DNA from: CBDESM01 sp965205165
Lineage (GTDB): Bacteria > Chloroflexota > Dehalococcoidia > Bin125
Length of the DNA: 64,000 nt
Direction: 5' to 3'
Assembly (NCBI GenBank): GCA_965205165.1
Contig: OZ242037.1
Coordinates: forward strand, 558,001-622,000
Part shown: piece by piece, positions 26,170 to 36,391 of the stretch
Numbering within the stretch: the first letter of the stretch is position 1
Layout of the letters: each line of letters opens with the position of its first letter
Notes under the pieces: generated by a model
What the model saw: the letters and a program-made list of their open reading frames with translations, nothing else
Database searches by the model: none
Told to the model about the DNA's origin: nothing
Made by a program: the position numbers and the translations under genes

Positions 26170-27306
26170 TCATTCTGCGGGTGAGAAGCCCAGAGTCGCC
26201 CGCACCCGGGATTTCCCGGCCTCGCCGCCGACCGGCACGTGGACGAGCGCCGACGCGTCCGCGAAATGCGCCGCGGCCGCCGCCTCAGCAGCCTCGCGGT
26301 CGAAGCCGGGCACGTATCGCGTCCAGAACCCGATCAGCGTCGCAGCGAACTGCCGGCCATGCGATTCGATCTCCAACTCGCCCGTCTGCTCCGCCGCCCG
26401 CAGCTGCACCGCGTGCGCCAGCTCGTGCAGCACGATCCACGGCCGCAGGCCCGCCTCCGCCCCGAACACGATCCGGTCGGCGAAGAGGCGGTACTCCGAG
26501 TACTCGCCGGCTTGCAGCCCCAATTCCGGCACGGGCTCATCCGACCCGAACTGATCGGCGAAGACGGCCTCGACGAGCTCCGTCACCCGATCAGCCGTGA
26601 TCGTGCCGCCGAGCGCGGCGGGCAGGAGATTGACCGCAACCTCCCATTCCCAGTCGTAGACGGACCAGCCCTGCGGATCCGCGGCATCCGCCTCGGCCTG
26701 CGCCGAATCGACCAAGGCGGCGAGCCGCAGCCGCTCGTAATGCCATCCGGCCGGCGCGGCGTTCGCCAGCCAGACCGCGCGCCATCCGCGGAGAATCCAG
26801 ACCGGCCCATCGAACTCGAACTCGCCCGCGTCCGCTTGGGCGAGCAGCCGCTCACCTCGCGCTGCAAAGGAGATCGAGGGCAACGAGTCCGGCACCTCCG
26901 CAAGCTCCGCGCGGGCCGGCGACCCGCTCGCGCCGAGCGGCACGCGCACCGCGCGCCCCGAGCAGCCGGCGGCGTCCAGCAGCATCAACAGGGGTTCGCC
27001 GCCCTCCAACCGCAGCTCCGCCGCGCCGCATTCCGTCCGCCGCACGGCATCGCCCCGGCGGAACCACATCGCTGACGGGCCGATCAGCACCTCGGCCAAC
27101 GGCGTTCCGGACGCGGACAGGCCGGACACGGCGGGTTCCACCGCAGCGGGCGCGGCCCGCGAAGGCGCATCCTCCGAGTCCTGACCACCGACAATCAAAC
27201 CGATGATGCCGAACAGGACCAGCACGCCCGCAATGCCCGCAACGATCAGGACGCGCTTCGGCGGCGCCGCGATCTTCCCCCGCACCCTGCCCGCCATCCC
27301 GCTCAT
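26170..27306 (-). CDS. Membrane-anchored zincin-like protein (paralogue 3, no LysM)
   Basis: A 378-residue protein with one N-terminal membrane segment (VLIVAGIAGVLVLFGIIGLI) and an extracellular part. IVLHELAHAVQLR gives HExxH at about 294-298; SHGRQFAATLIGFWTRYVPG follows, matching HGREYAATILMLWERYVPGF in the two LysM paralogues, and DPQGWSVYDWEWEVAVNLLP matches their DWERQ.EANLLP segment. It is shorter, lacks LysM, and has HELAH rather than HETVH. Peptidase activity is inferred from the motif only. Its start is 19 bp from the stop of the phosphatase gene, suggesting one transcript. Confidence 0.65.
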   Translation of the reverse strand: MSGMAGRVRGKIAAPPKRVLIVAGIAGVLVLFGIIGLIVGGQDSEDAPSRAAPAAVEPAVSGLSASGTPLAEVLIGPSAMWFRRGDAVRRTECGAAELRLEGGEPLLMLLDAAGCSGRAVRVPLGASGSPARAELAEVPDSLPSISFAARGERLLAQADAGEFEFDGPVWILRGWRAVWLANAAPAGWHYERLRLAALVDSAQAEADAADPQGWSVYDWEWEVAVNLLPAALGGTITADRVTELVEAVFADQFGSDEPVPELGLQAGEYSEYRLFADRIVFGAEAGLRPWIVLHELAHAVQLRAAEQTGELEIESHGRQFAATLIGFWTRYVPGFDREAAEAAAAAHFADASALVHVPVGGEAGKSRVRATLGFSPAE

Positions 27307-27325
27307 CGCCCGTTCCGGTCCGCCC

Positions 27326-28123
27326 TCACTCCAACCGCCAGCCCGAACGCCGCCAGAGGGCGCGGGCCTCGGCGTGCAGCGGCGCGCTGCCGGCGATCAG
27401 ACCGCGCACGGTCGGCCCCGGCTGGTTGAAGCGCAGTGGCTCGCCTGCGACGTCCGTCACCACGGCGCCGGCGGCGGCGAGCAGGGCGGCGCCGGCGGCG
27501 ACGTCCCACTCGCTGCGGCGGCCGGCGGTGAACAGCAGGTTCCCCGTCCCCGTCGCCAGCAGCGCCATCCGGTAGGCGATCGAGCCGACCGGCATCAGCT
27601 TCGTCCCGTCCGGCACGGGCGGCAGATCGCCCCAGCGCCATTCGCCGCGCCCGGCCAGCATGAAGCCCTCCGCCAGCGAGCCCGCCTCGTCCAGGCCGAA
27701 CCGCCCGTCCGCGCCCGCGGCCGACCCGCTGTACATCTCGCCCTTGGCCGGGTTGAACACGGCCCCGGCCGCGGCCGCGCCGTCCACCGCGAGGCCGATC
27801 GAGACCGCGTACTCCGGCACCCCGCTCAGGAACTCCCGCGTCCCGTCCAGCGGATCGACGATCCAGACCCGCCGCTTCCCCAGCCGCGCCGCATCGTCCG
27901 GATGCTCCTCCGAAAGCCAGCCATCCTCCGGGAACGCGCCCAAAATCCGCTCGCGCAGCGCCGCGTCCACCTCGATGTCCGCCTCCGAGACCAGCTCCAT
28001 CCCCCACTGCCCGCCGGGCTTCCAGCCGTAGCGCGCCCCGCGCTCGGAGTAGCGCCGCAGGATCGCCCCGCCCGCCCGCGCCGCCTCGGCCGCCGCCTCC
28101 AGCTCCGCCGCGTAGTCCTCCAA
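27326..28123 (-). CDS. Inositol monophosphatase family protein
   Basis: A 265-residue member of the Li-sensitive Mg-dependent phosphatase family. VWIVDPLDGTREFLSG supplies the DPxDGT metal site, with GMELVSEADIEVD and LSEEHPDD before it and SEWDVAAGAALLAAAGA at the C-terminal end. The REF(L) after DGT is common in CysQ/bisphosphate nucleotidase-like members, so 3'(2'),5'-bisphosphate or inositol phosphates are both possible substrates. It starts with TTG at 28123, 4 bp after the stop of the dehydrogenase gene. A remnant of its C-terminus lies at about 25916-25995. Confidence 0.87.
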   Translation of the reverse strand: MEDYAAELEAAAEAARAGGAILRRYSERGARYGWKPGGQWGMELVSEADIEVDAALRERILGAFPEDGWLSEEHPDDAARLGKRRVWIVDPLDGTREFLSGVPEYAVSIGLAVDGAAAAGAVFNPAKGEMYSGSAAGADGRFGLDEAGSLAEGFMLAGRGEWRWGDLPPVPDGTKLMPVGSIAYRMALLATGTGNLLFTAGRRSEWDVAAGAALLAAAGAVVTDVAGEPLRFNQPGPTVRGLIAGSAPLHAEARALWRRSGWRLE

Positions 28124-28127
28124 CTGC

Positions 28128-29096
28128 CTAGAAGCCCGCCTGCTTGTCGACCAGCCCGACCAGCTCGCGGCCGGCCCGGTGCCGCCTGAGGTTCTCGCAG
28201 AACCGATCCAAGTTCCGCCCCGCCCGCAGCTGGCTTGCGCCCGCCGTGTGCGGCGTCATCACCACGTCCTCCCGCTCGAAGATCGGGTGATCCGCCGGCA
28301 GCGGCTCGCCCTCGACCACGTCCAGCGCCGCGCCGCCCAGCGGCCCCTCCTCCAGCGCCCACATCAGCGCGTCCAGCTCGATGATCTCGCCCCGCGTCAC
28401 GTTCACGATCACCGAACCCGGCTTCATCTGCCCGAACCGCTCGCGGTTGAACAGGTGCCGCGTCTCCTCCGTCAGCGGCGTGCAGACCGCGACCACGTCC
28501 GAGCGCCCCAGCAGGTCCGGCAGCGAATCCATCCCCAGCACCATCGCCACATGCTCGGTCGCCTTCACCGGCAGCGCGTCGACCGCCCGCACCTCCATTC
28601 CGAAGCCCCGCGCCCGCTGCGCGATCTCCCGCCCGGTCCCGCCGAAGCCGACGATCCCCATCGCCAGCCCCGACAGCTCGAACGCCGCACGCCGCATCGC
28701 CACCCGCGAACCCCACGCCTCCCCCCTCAACCGCAGCGCCGGCGTCAGCGACCGCGCCAGCGCCAAGAGCAGCGCGAACGCGTGATCCGCCAAGTGCGGC
28801 CCGACCAGCCCCTTCTCGCCCGTCAGCGGGATCTCCGAGCCTTTGAACGAGTCGAACAGGTAGCCGTCCACGCCCGACGCCGTCGCATGCACCCACTTCA
28901 GCTTCTCCGCCGCCGCGAACAGCTCCTCGGTCAGGTAGCCCAGCAGCACCTCGGCCTCCGGGATCTGCGCCATCGCATCCTCGCGGTTCGAGGCCACGAC
29001 CACTTCCGCATCCGCCCCCGCCGCCCCGCGGATCTTCTCCAAGTCCGCCTCCGTCACCTCCGGCAGCGTCAGCCCCGGCATCACCAGTACCCGCAT
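28128..29096 (-). CDS. D-isomer-specific 2-hydroxyacid dehydrogenase family protein
   Basis: A 322-residue NAD(P)-dependent dehydrogenase: LVGPHLADHAFALLLALAR, GMGIVGFGGTGREIAQRARG-like nucleotide-binding loop (MGIVGFGGTGREIAQ), VAVCTPLTEETRHLFNRE, VIVNVTRGEIIELDAL (catalytic Arg), and DVVEGEPLPADHPIF...MTPHTAGAS (Glu and His). This is the phosphoglycerate-dehydrogenase-like fold; the substrate is unknown. The start at 29096 has GGAGGTG 6 bp upstream; an in-frame upstream start at 29183 has no such site. It forms an operon with the phosphatase and the third zincin-like gene. Confidence 0.9.
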   Translation of the reverse strand: MRVLVMPGLTLPEVTEADLEKIRGAAGADAEVVVASNREDAMAQIPEAEVLLGYLTEELFAAAEKLKWVHATASGVDGYLFDSFKGSEIPLTGEKGLVGPHLADHAFALLLALARSLTPALRLRGEAWGSRVAMRRAAFELSGLAMGIVGFGGTGREIAQRARGFGMEVRAVDALPVKATEHVAMVLGMDSLPDLLGRSDVVAVCTPLTEETRHLFNRERFGQMKPGSVIVNVTRGEIIELDALMWALEEGPLGGAALDVVEGEPLPADHPIFEREDVVMTPHTAGASQLRAGRNLDRFCENLRRHRAGRELVGLVDKQAGF

Positions 29097-29191
29097 GCCC
29101 GCACCTCCAGTCCGCAGCAGTCGCCCGCAGGATACGCGCCCGCTCGCCAGCGCCCCGACGCCCCTCGCACCGAACCGCCGCACAATAGGTT

Positions 29192-29231
29192 CTAATCATT
29201 TATTGCACTAATCGAGTTCAACTGGTATCCA
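29192..29231 (+). promoter_or_regulatory. A+T-rich upstream region of the imelysin operon with a CTAATC direct repeat
   Basis: In an otherwise GC-rich divergent gap, CTAATC occurs at about 29192 and again at about 29208, with TTGCAC (29203-29208) and TATCCA (29226-29231) spaced by 17 bp. The -35/-10 match is weak. The position, the local A+T richness and the iron-linked genes downstream make a metal-responsive promoter plausible, but no clear Fur or DtxR/IdeR box is readable. Confidence 0.3.
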
Positions 29232-29283
29232 TCTGCGGAACGCAACGCGACGACCCGCTGTCGCGCCGAACGGAGAGCACCCC

Positions 29284-30453
<1,170 letters not shown>

Positions 30454-30477
30454 CCAGCTGCCGCTCGTCGGCGCTCT

Positions 30478-30533
30478 GCGGCCGCCCGCGCGCCCCCGCC
30501 GGATCCCACCCGGTCCGGCGGGGGGGCGGCCGC
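30478..30533 (+). terminator. Large GC-rich stem-loop between imelysin and di-haem genes
   Basis: An outer arm GCGGCCGCC (30478-30486) pairs perfectly with 30525-30533, and an inner arm CCCCCGCCGGA (30493-30503) with 30514-30524. No T-run follows. It may attenuate transcription or protect the 3' end of the abundant imelysin message while the rest of the operon is still transcribed. Confidence 0.6.
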
Positions 30534-30550
30534 CTGACTACCGTGAACCC

Positions 30551-31924
30551 GTGAACCGCCGCACCCTCATCGCCCTCGCGGCCGCTTCCGCCCTCGCCCT
30601 CGCGGCCGCCTGCAACGGCGGCGGCGATCCCTCCCCAAACGACCTGCTCGAACTCCGCTCCGGAGGCGACACCACCTCCACCACGACCACCCGCAACGCC
30701 TTCTCCCTCCCCGCCCGCAACCTCACCACCGTCGAAGGCCGCCGCTTCGCCGTCGGCGATTCTTTCTTCACCTCCAATTGGGTCATCGCCGGCAACTCCA
30801 CCGAAGCACGCGACGGCCTCGGCCCCCTCTTCATCGCCCAATCCTGCTCCACCTGCCACCTCCACGACGGCCGCGGCGCGCCCCCGCTCGACAACCTCGA
30901 CCCGACCCGCGGCCTCGTCGTCCAAATCTCCCTCCCCACCCGCCTCGGCCGGGCGCCGATCCCCGACCCCGTCTACGGCGGCAGCATCCAGGACCGCTCC
31001 ATCCTCGGCGTGCCCGCCGAAGCCGAAATCCATGTCCAGTGGCGCGAACTCCCGGGCGCCTACGCCGACGGCGAGCCCTACTCCCTCGTCGAACCCGTCT
31101 TCACCATCGCCAACCCCGCCTACGGCGCTCCCCACGCCGACCTCCGCATCAGCCCCCGCGTCGGCCCCCCCGTCTTCGGCGGCGGCCTGCTCGAAGCCAT
31201 CCCCGCCGAACGCCTGCAGCAGCTCGCCGATCCCGATGACGCCGACGGCGACGGCATCTCCGGCCGCGTCAACGTGCTCGAAAACGGCGAGATCGGCCGC
31301 TTCGGCTGGAAGGCCAACCAGCCGCGCCTCGAAACCCAAACCGCCGCCGCCTTCCACGGCGACATCGGCATCACCAGCCCCCTCCAGCCCGGCCCGACCT
31401 GCACCGACGCCCAGCCCGAATGCCTCGCCTCGCCCAATGGCGGCGACCCCGAAATCCCCGCCGAACTCTTCGACGACGTCGTCTTCTACGTCCAGACCCT
31501 CGCCGTCCCCGCCGCCCGCGACTACCCCGACCGCAAGCGCGGCGCGGAACTCTTCTTCGCCGCCGGCTGCCACCAGTGCCACGCGCCCCGCCACGAAACC
31601 GGCCGGCACGACATCCCCGCCCTCTCCAACCAGATCATCTTCCCTTACACCGACCTGCTGCTCCACGACATGGGACCCGGCCTCGCCGACGGCCGCACCG
31701 ACTTCCAAGCCTCCGGCTCCGAATGGCGCACCCCGCCCCTCTGGGGCATCGGCCTCACCGAAACCGTCAACGGCCACACCCGCTTCCTCCACGACGGCCG
31801 CGCCCGCAACCTCGAAGAGGCCATCCTCTGGCACGGCGGCGAAGCCGAAAACGCCAAAGAAGCCTTCCGCGCAATGTCCGCCGAGGACCGCGCCGCCCTG
31901 ATCAAGTTCCTGGAGTCGCTCTGA
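30551..31924 (+). CDS. Di-haem oxidoreductase (thiol oxidoreductase-like, DHOR family)
   Basis: A 457-residue exported c-type cytochrome. The N-terminus has a lipobox-like LAAAC. Two haem-binding motifs are visible, QSCSTCHLHDG and AGCHQCHAPRH, in the DHOR/PF06537 arrangement with GLGPLF before the first and FLHDGRARNLEEAILWHGGE near the end. Such proteins are related to MauG/cytochrome c peroxidases and accompany imelysins. It would act in the periplasm or on the outer surface, perhaps in reduction or release of iron; this is inference. The start is GTG at 30551 without an obvious Shine-Dalgarno. The stop overlaps the next start (TGATG). Confidence 0.9.
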   Translation: MNRRTLIALAAASALALAAACNGGGDPSPNDLLELRSGGDTTSTTTTRNAFSLPARNLTTVEGRRFAVGDSFFTSNWVIAGNSTEARDGLGPLFIAQSCSTCHLHDGRGAPPLDNLDPTRGLVVQISLPTRLGRAPIPDPVYGGSIQDRSILGVPAEAEIHVQWRELPGAYADGEPYSLVEPVFTIANPAYGAPHADLRISPRVGPPVFGGGLLEAIPAERLQQLADPDDADGDGISGRVNVLENGEIGRFGWKANQPRLETQTAAAFHGDIGITSPLQPGPTCTDAQPECLASPNGGDPEIPAELFDDVVFYVQTLAVPAARDYPDRKRGAELFFAAGCHQCHAPRHETGRHDIPALSNQIIFPYTDLLLHDMGPGLADGRTDFQASGSEWRTPPLWGIGLTETVNGHTRFLHDGRARNLEEAILWHGGEAENAKEAFRAMSAEDRAALIKFLESL

Positions 31925-32961
31925 TGCCCAAACCCGCCGCCGCCCTGCTGATCCTCGCCGCCGTCGCGCTCGCCGCATCCGCCTGCGTCGGCCCGCCCGA
32001 TCGTCGCGACATCCTCGCCGCCCTCGCCGACAACGTCTTCGTCCCCGCCTTTGAAGAAGCCGCCGGCGCCGCCCAATCCCTCGCGACCGCCGCCGACCGA
32101 CTCGCCGGCGATCCCTCGCCCGGCCGCCTGGACAGGGCCCGCGATCAGTGGCGCGCGGCGAGCGCCGCCTGGGCCGCCACCGCCGCCTTCCGCTTCGGCC
32201 CCGTCATGGACCGCCGCTCCGCCTCGCTCGTCGATTGGTGGCCCATCGACCGGGACGCCATCCAGAACGCTGCCGCCGCCGGCGCTTCCGCCGAAGACAT
32301 CGCCGAGCGCCAATCCGCCGCCACCCGCGGCCTCTACGCCATCGAATCGATCCTCGCCGAAGACCTCCCCATCGATCCCGCCCGGCTCCGCTACGCCGCC
32401 CGCCTCGCCGGCGTCATCGCCGACGAGCTCGCCGCCATCCGCGACGAATGGACCGGCGCCGGCCGCGATTTCGCCTACGCCGACGCCCTCGCCGGACGCG
32501 GCGACACCGCCATCTCCGCCACCCTCGCCCTCTCCGACGTCGTCCGCACCAGCATCTTCCTCACCGAAACCGTCGGCGACATGCAGCTCGGCAAGGCACT
32601 CGGCGTCACCGGCGACCGCGATCCTGACGCCATCCCCGGCCTCGGCCCCTCCACCGGCGCCGACCTCCGCGGTGCCGTCCAAGGCATTCGCCTTTCCTTC
32701 CTCGGCACCGGCGACCATTCCGCTGTCGGCACTCTCGTCAACGACCTCGACGACAACGCATACGACCGCATGAAGGCCGCCCTCGACGAAGCCATGGCCA
32801 CCGTCGACGCCCTCCCCGCCAACATCAAGGCCGGCGCCGGCGACGACGCCCTGCACGCCGCCCGCGACGCCATCAAGCAGGTCCAAATCCTCTTCGCCAC
32901 CGAAGTCGTCTCCCTGCTCGGCATCTCCGTCGGCTTCTCCGACAACGACGGCGATTCTTAG
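31924..32961 (+). CDS. Second imelysin family lipoprotein
   Basis: A 345-residue lipoprotein with signal peptide and lipobox ASAC. The imelysin body is shorter than the first. At the GxHxxE position it reads GLYAIE, with Tyr for His, so metal binding may differ or be lost. TLALSDVVRTSIFLTETVGD and EVVSLLGISVGFSDNDGD mark the family C-terminal half. It is translationally coupled to the di-haem gene (1-bp overlap), and the HTTM gene starts 9 bp later. Confidence 0.85.
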   Translation: MPKPAAALLILAAVALAASACVGPPDRRDILAALADNVFVPAFEEAAGAAQSLATAADRLAGDPSPGRLDRARDQWRAASAAWAATAAFRFGPVMDRRSASLVDWWPIDRDAIQNAAAAGASAEDIAERQSAATRGLYAIESILAEDLPIDPARLRYAARLAGVIADELAAIRDEWTGAGRDFAYADALAGRGDTAISATLALSDVVRTSIFLTETVGDMQLGKALGVTGDRDPDAIPGLGPSTGADLRGAVQGIRLSFLGTGDHSAVGTLVNDLDDNAYDRMKAALDEAMATVDALPANIKAGAGDDALHAARDAIKQVQILFATEVVSLLGISVGFSDNDGDS

Positions 32962-32970
32962 CCCCGCATC

Positions 32971-34407
32971 ATGTCTGCCCGCTCCCCGGCCCTCCCCGCC
33001 GCCGCCCTGAGCCGCGCCGCCCGCGCCGATCCCTGGCGCGCAGTCGACGCCCTCGCCCGCCGCGCCTCCCGCCCGGTCGACGCATCCTCCGCCGCCATCT
33101 TCCGCATCGCCTTCGGCGCAATCGGCCTCGCCGCCATCATCCGCTTCTTCGCCCATGGATGGATCGACCAGCTCTACGTCGCCCCCGCCCACCACTTCAA
33201 GTACGCCGGCTTCGAGTGGGTCTCCGCCTGGCCCGCCCCTTGGATGCACCTCCACTTCGCCGCCCTCGCCCTCCTCGCCGTCGCCGTCATCCTCGGCATC
33301 CGCTCCCGCTTCGCCGTCCTCCTCTTCACCATCGGCTTCGCCTACGTCGAACTGATCGACAAGACCACCTACCTCAACCACTACTACTGGCTCTCCCTCG
33401 CCGGCCTGCTCCTCGCCGCACTCCCCGTCCACCGCGCCTGGACGCTCGACGCCCGCCGCGACCCGCGACCGGGCGATTCTCAAATCCCCGTCGGCGCGAT
33501 CTGGCTGCTCCGCGCCCAAATCGCCGTCCTCTACCTCTTCGCCGGCATCGCCAAGCTCAACCCCGACTGGCTGCTGCACGCCCAGCCCCTCGCCATCTGG
33601 CTCCCTCATCACGCCGACGCCCCCCTCGTCGGCCCGCTCATGACCCAATCCTGGCTCCCCTTCGCGATGAGCTGGGCCGGCGCGGCCTTCGACTGCACCA
33701 TCGCCGCCTGGCTGCTCATCCCCCGCACCCGCGCCGCCGCTTGGATCATCCTCGCCGCCTTCCACCTCGTCACCGGCCTGCTCTTCCACATCGGCGTCTT
33801 CCCCGCCCTCATGGCCGCCGCCGCCCTCATCTTCTTCAACCCCGATTGGCCCCGCCGCGCCCTCGACCGGCTCCGTCGAACTGCAAAGGTCGAACCGCCA
33901 CTGCAACGTACTGTAAAAATGTTGCACTACACCTCCGACCGACCGCCCAAGTGGCCCGCCCGCGCCGCCGTCATCGCGGTCGCCCTCGTCGCACTCGTCC
34001 AAATCGCCGTCCCGCTCCGCCACCACCTCTACCCGGGCAACGTCCGCTGGAACGAAGAGGCCTACCGCTTCTCCTGGCGCGTCCTGCTCACCGAAAAAGC
34101 CGGCCACCTCGAATACCGCGTCTCCGACCCGGCCACCGGCCTCGACCTCCTCGTCGATCCGGCGGACCACTTCACCCCGCTCCAAGTCGAGCGCATGGCC
34201 CACCAGCCCGACATGATCCAGCAGGGCGCGAAGATCATCCGCGACCGCTACCGCGCCCTCGGCCACCCCGCTCCCCAAGTCCGCGCCGACGCCCGCGTCG
34301 CCTGGAACGGACGCCCTGCCGCCCGCCTGATCGACCCCGAAGCCAACCTCGCCGCCCGGCCCCTCTCGATCCTGCCAAAGCCCTGGATCCTCCCTGCCCC
34401 CGGCTGA
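32971..34407 (+). CDS. HTTM domain membrane protein (vitamin K-dependent gamma-carboxylase-like)
   Basis: A 478-residue membrane protein with about eight hydrophobic segments. LIDKTTYLNHYYWLSLAGLL and the preceding WVSAWPAPWMHLHFAALALL are characteristic of the HTTM/VKG-carboxylase family (PF05090). The C-terminal about 170 residues are outside the membrane bundle (FSWRVLLTEKAGHLEYRVSD). A similar protein accompanies imelysin/di-haem operons elsewhere, so a part in iron handling at the membrane is likely, though no reaction is known. A short A+T-richer patch at about 33885-33930 interrupts the otherwise uniform GC-rich coding. Confidence 0.85.
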   Translation: MSARSPALPAAALSRAARADPWRAVDALARRASRPVDASSAAIFRIAFGAIGLAAIIRFFAHGWIDQLYVAPAHHFKYAGFEWVSAWPAPWMHLHFAALALLAVAVILGIRSRFAVLLFTIGFAYVELIDKTTYLNHYYWLSLAGLLLAALPVHRAWTLDARRDPRPGDSQIPVGAIWLLRAQIAVLYLFAGIAKLNPDWLLHAQPLAIWLPHHADAPLVGPLMTQSWLPFAMSWAGAAFDCTIAAWLLIPRTRAAAWIILAAFHLVTGLLFHIGVFPALMAAAALIFFNPDWPRRALDRLRRTAKVEPPLQRTVKMLHYTSDRPPKWPARAAVIAVALVALVQIAVPLRHHLYPGNVRWNEEAYRFSWRVLLTEKAGHLEYRVSDPATGLDLLVDPADHFTPLQVERMAHQPDMIQQGAKIIRDRYRALGHPAPQVRADARVAWNGRPAARLIDPEANLAARPLSILPKPWILPAPG

Positions 34408-34463
34408 ACGCGGATCGCCACTATCCTCGAACCGCCGGCAGCCCGGCGGGAAGAGGACGACAC

Positions 34464-35393
34464 ATGAAATTCGGCGCGCAAGTCACCGCCTACCGCACCT
34501 CGTGGGACGACATCAACGCCGTCGTCCAGCTCATGGACAAGGGCGCCTGGAACTCCGTCTGGTTCGCCGACCACTTCGTCCCGCCCAACCGCCCCCGCGC
34601 CATGGAACCCGAACCCGCCTTCGAGGCCTTCACCCTCGCCGCCGCCGTAGCCGCCGTCACCGAAACCCTCCAAATCGGCCACCTCGTCCTCGGCAACACC
34701 TACCGCAACCCGGCCCTCGTCGCCAAAATGTCCGGCGTCGTCGACCACGTCTCCCGCGGCCGCTTCACCCTCGGCATCGGCGCCAGCTGGTTCAAGCGCG
34801 AACACGAAGCCTACGGCTGGGCCTTCCCCCCGATGAAGGAACGCCAAGACCGCTTCCAGGAAGCCATGCGGATGATCCGCTCCCTCTTCCACGCTGGCGG
34901 CGAACCCGTCAGCTTCAACGGCGACTACTACTCCCTCGACCAAGCCCCCTTCTCCCCCGGCTGCTACGACGCCCCCATCCCCATCCTCGTCGGCGGCACA
35001 GGCCCCAAGCGCACCCTCAAGACCCTCGCCCTCCACGGCGACATCATGAACCTCGACGGCTGGGCCGGCCGCGGCATCAGCCTCGAACTGCTCAAGGAAA
35101 AGACCGACATCCTCGAACGGCACTGCGAAGCAGCCAACCGCGACCCCTCCGAAATCGCAATCACCTGCCTCGTCCCCACCCGCCTCACCGACAACCAAGA
35201 GCAAGCCAACCGCTTCATCGAAGCCATCGGCCCCAACTCCGTAGCCGGCAATGCCGACTACATCACCCACCGCCTGGGCGAACTCAAAGAAGCCGGCGTC
35301 CAAGAAGTCATGCACGGCCTCCTCTACAACACCCCCGACCACTTCCAACAACTGGAAGAAGAAGTCCACCGGCAGCTCGCCGACCAGGGGTGA
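34464..35393 (+). CDS. LLM class flavin-dependent oxidoreductase (F420- or FMN-type)
   Basis: A 309-residue luciferase-like monooxygenase fold protein: FADHFVPPNRPR, LQIGHLVLGNTYRNPALVAK, SRGRFTLGIGASWFKREHEA and PILVGGTGPKRTLKTLALHG. These blocks resemble the F420-dependent subfamilies common in Actinobacteria and Chloroflexota. The substrate is unknown. GAGGACG precedes the ATG. It is close to the iron operon (56 bp) but has its own ribosome binding site and no clear functional link. Confidence 0.9.
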   Translation: MKFGAQVTAYRTSWDDINAVVQLMDKGAWNSVWFADHFVPPNRPRAMEPEPAFEAFTLAAAVAAVTETLQIGHLVLGNTYRNPALVAKMSGVVDHVSRGRFTLGIGASWFKREHEAYGWAFPPMKERQDRFQEAMRMIRSLFHAGGEPVSFNGDYYSLDQAPFSPGCYDAPIPILVGGTGPKRTLKTLALHGDIMNLDGWAGRGISLELLKEKTDILERHCEAANRDPSEIAITCLVPTRLTDNQEQANRFIEAIGPNSVAGNADYITHRLGELKEAGVQEVMHGLLYNTPDHFQQLEEEVHRQLADQG

Positions 35394-35508
35394 AGATCAT
35401 GCCAGGCGGTCCCCCATGCAGCTCGCAGGCTGGGCACTCCGGGACAACCGCGAGCAACAGCCGAGCGGCGGCGATTAGCAGCAATCCAGAGAGACCCCTG
35501 TGCCGCAT

Positions 35509-35539
35509 GGCCGATCTATCGGCCAACGTCCCCTATACT
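35509..35539 (+). promoter_or_regulatory. Palindromic operator plus -10 box upstream of a restriction-modification operon
   Basis: GGCCGATCTATCGGCC (35509-35524) is an inverted repeat with 7-bp arms and a 2-bp centre. TATACT (35534-35539) follows, a 5/6 match to the -10 consensus, placing the -35 region inside the palindrome with no consensus -35. The start codon is 40 bp further on. This suits control by a repressor or activator such as a C protein or the methyltransferase itself. Confidence 0.5.
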
Positions 35540-35578
35540 CGCTGGCCAACGGAAGTCACGGCAACGCTGAGAATCCAC

Positions 35579-36391
35579 ATGCCTCGTTCCCCTTCCCCGC
35601 CAGCAGACGAGCTCGACAGCCGCTATCGGGAGATTCTGCTCGACCCGATCCGCAAGTCTGCCCTGTACCGCCCTCGAATGGGGAACCCTGCACCTGTTGA
35701 TCTGGATGCTTTCCAAGCCGCCTATTCAGCCGACCCGCTCTATTCGTGGATGGGCCTGGACACGCCCCTCATGTACGCCGCCCACCGAGCCGCGGGCGGA
35801 ATGACCTCCTTCTACCGCCAGCTCGGCATCGGCTGCGAGCGCCTGTGGCGACAGGTCATCATCGACGCGTTCGGCGTCCCCGAAGATCGGGTCAGCTGGT
35901 CATACACCACGCCGACCGCTGCCGGCAGCCCGAAGCGGTTGACGCTCGACGCGCGCATCGACTCCACAGATGTCAAACGAAAGCGAGATCGAGATCGTTT
36001 CAGTCGCTGGTTGGCCAATGCCCAAGGTGCGCTGGAGTCCGCCGTCGCTCCAGCTGGGGCGGTATTTGAAGTGCGTCAAGGCTACAAAAGCAAGGACAGC
36101 AAGCGGCAACAAGCCGATATAGACAACGCATCTCACGCGCTGAAGCATTTGTACGTCCCCACAGTCGTATTGTTCTCGCGGCAGATGGACGGCGATCTCC
36201 AGATGCGGTACCGTCAAAATAATTGGATCGTGCTCATCGGCGACGCGGACTCGTCCGATCCGCTCGAATCCACTTATGCGTTCGCCAGACGAATCCTCGG
36301 CGTTGATCTCGCTGCGTTCTTCGCGCGAAACTCGGTGGCGATGCGCACCGAAGTCGAGGCAATCCTCACCACCCTGCTGAGCGCCGAATGA
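35579..36391 (+). CDS. Probable type II restriction endonuclease (possibly ApaLI-like)
   Basis: A 270-residue protein coupled to a DNA methyltransferase (stop overlaps its start). TSFYRQLGIGCERLWRQVII and RLTLDARIDSTDVKRKRDRD are reminiscent of the ApaLI family as I remember it, but I cannot verify this. RQGYKSKDSKRQQADIDNAS contains a charged Tyr/Lys-rich stretch that could be part of the active site. The endonuclease role rests mainly on position and size. Confidence 0.6.
   Translation: MPRSPSPPADELDSRYREILLDPIRKSALYRPRMGNPAPVDLDAFQAAYSADPLYSWMGLDTPLMYAAHRAAGGMTSFYRQLGIGCERLWRQVIIDAFGVPEDRVSWSYTTPTAAGSPKRLTLDARIDSTDVKRKRDRDRFSRWLANAQGALESAVAPAGAVFEVRQGYKSKDSKRQQADIDNASHALKHLYVPTVVLFSRQMDGDLQMRYRQNNWIVLIGDADSSDPLESTYAFARRILGVDLAAFFARNSVAMRTEVEAILTTLLSAE

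Noticed and set aside
33885..33930. A+T-richer patch within the HTTM gene as an internal promoter
   Set aside because: It shares TTGCACTA with the imelysin upstream region, but eight bases are too few to support a site.
31645..34278. 877-codon minus-strand frame across the iron operon
   Set aside because: Composed of Gly/Val/Asp/Glu runs expected from antisense reading of GC-rich genes; the plus strand has clear families.
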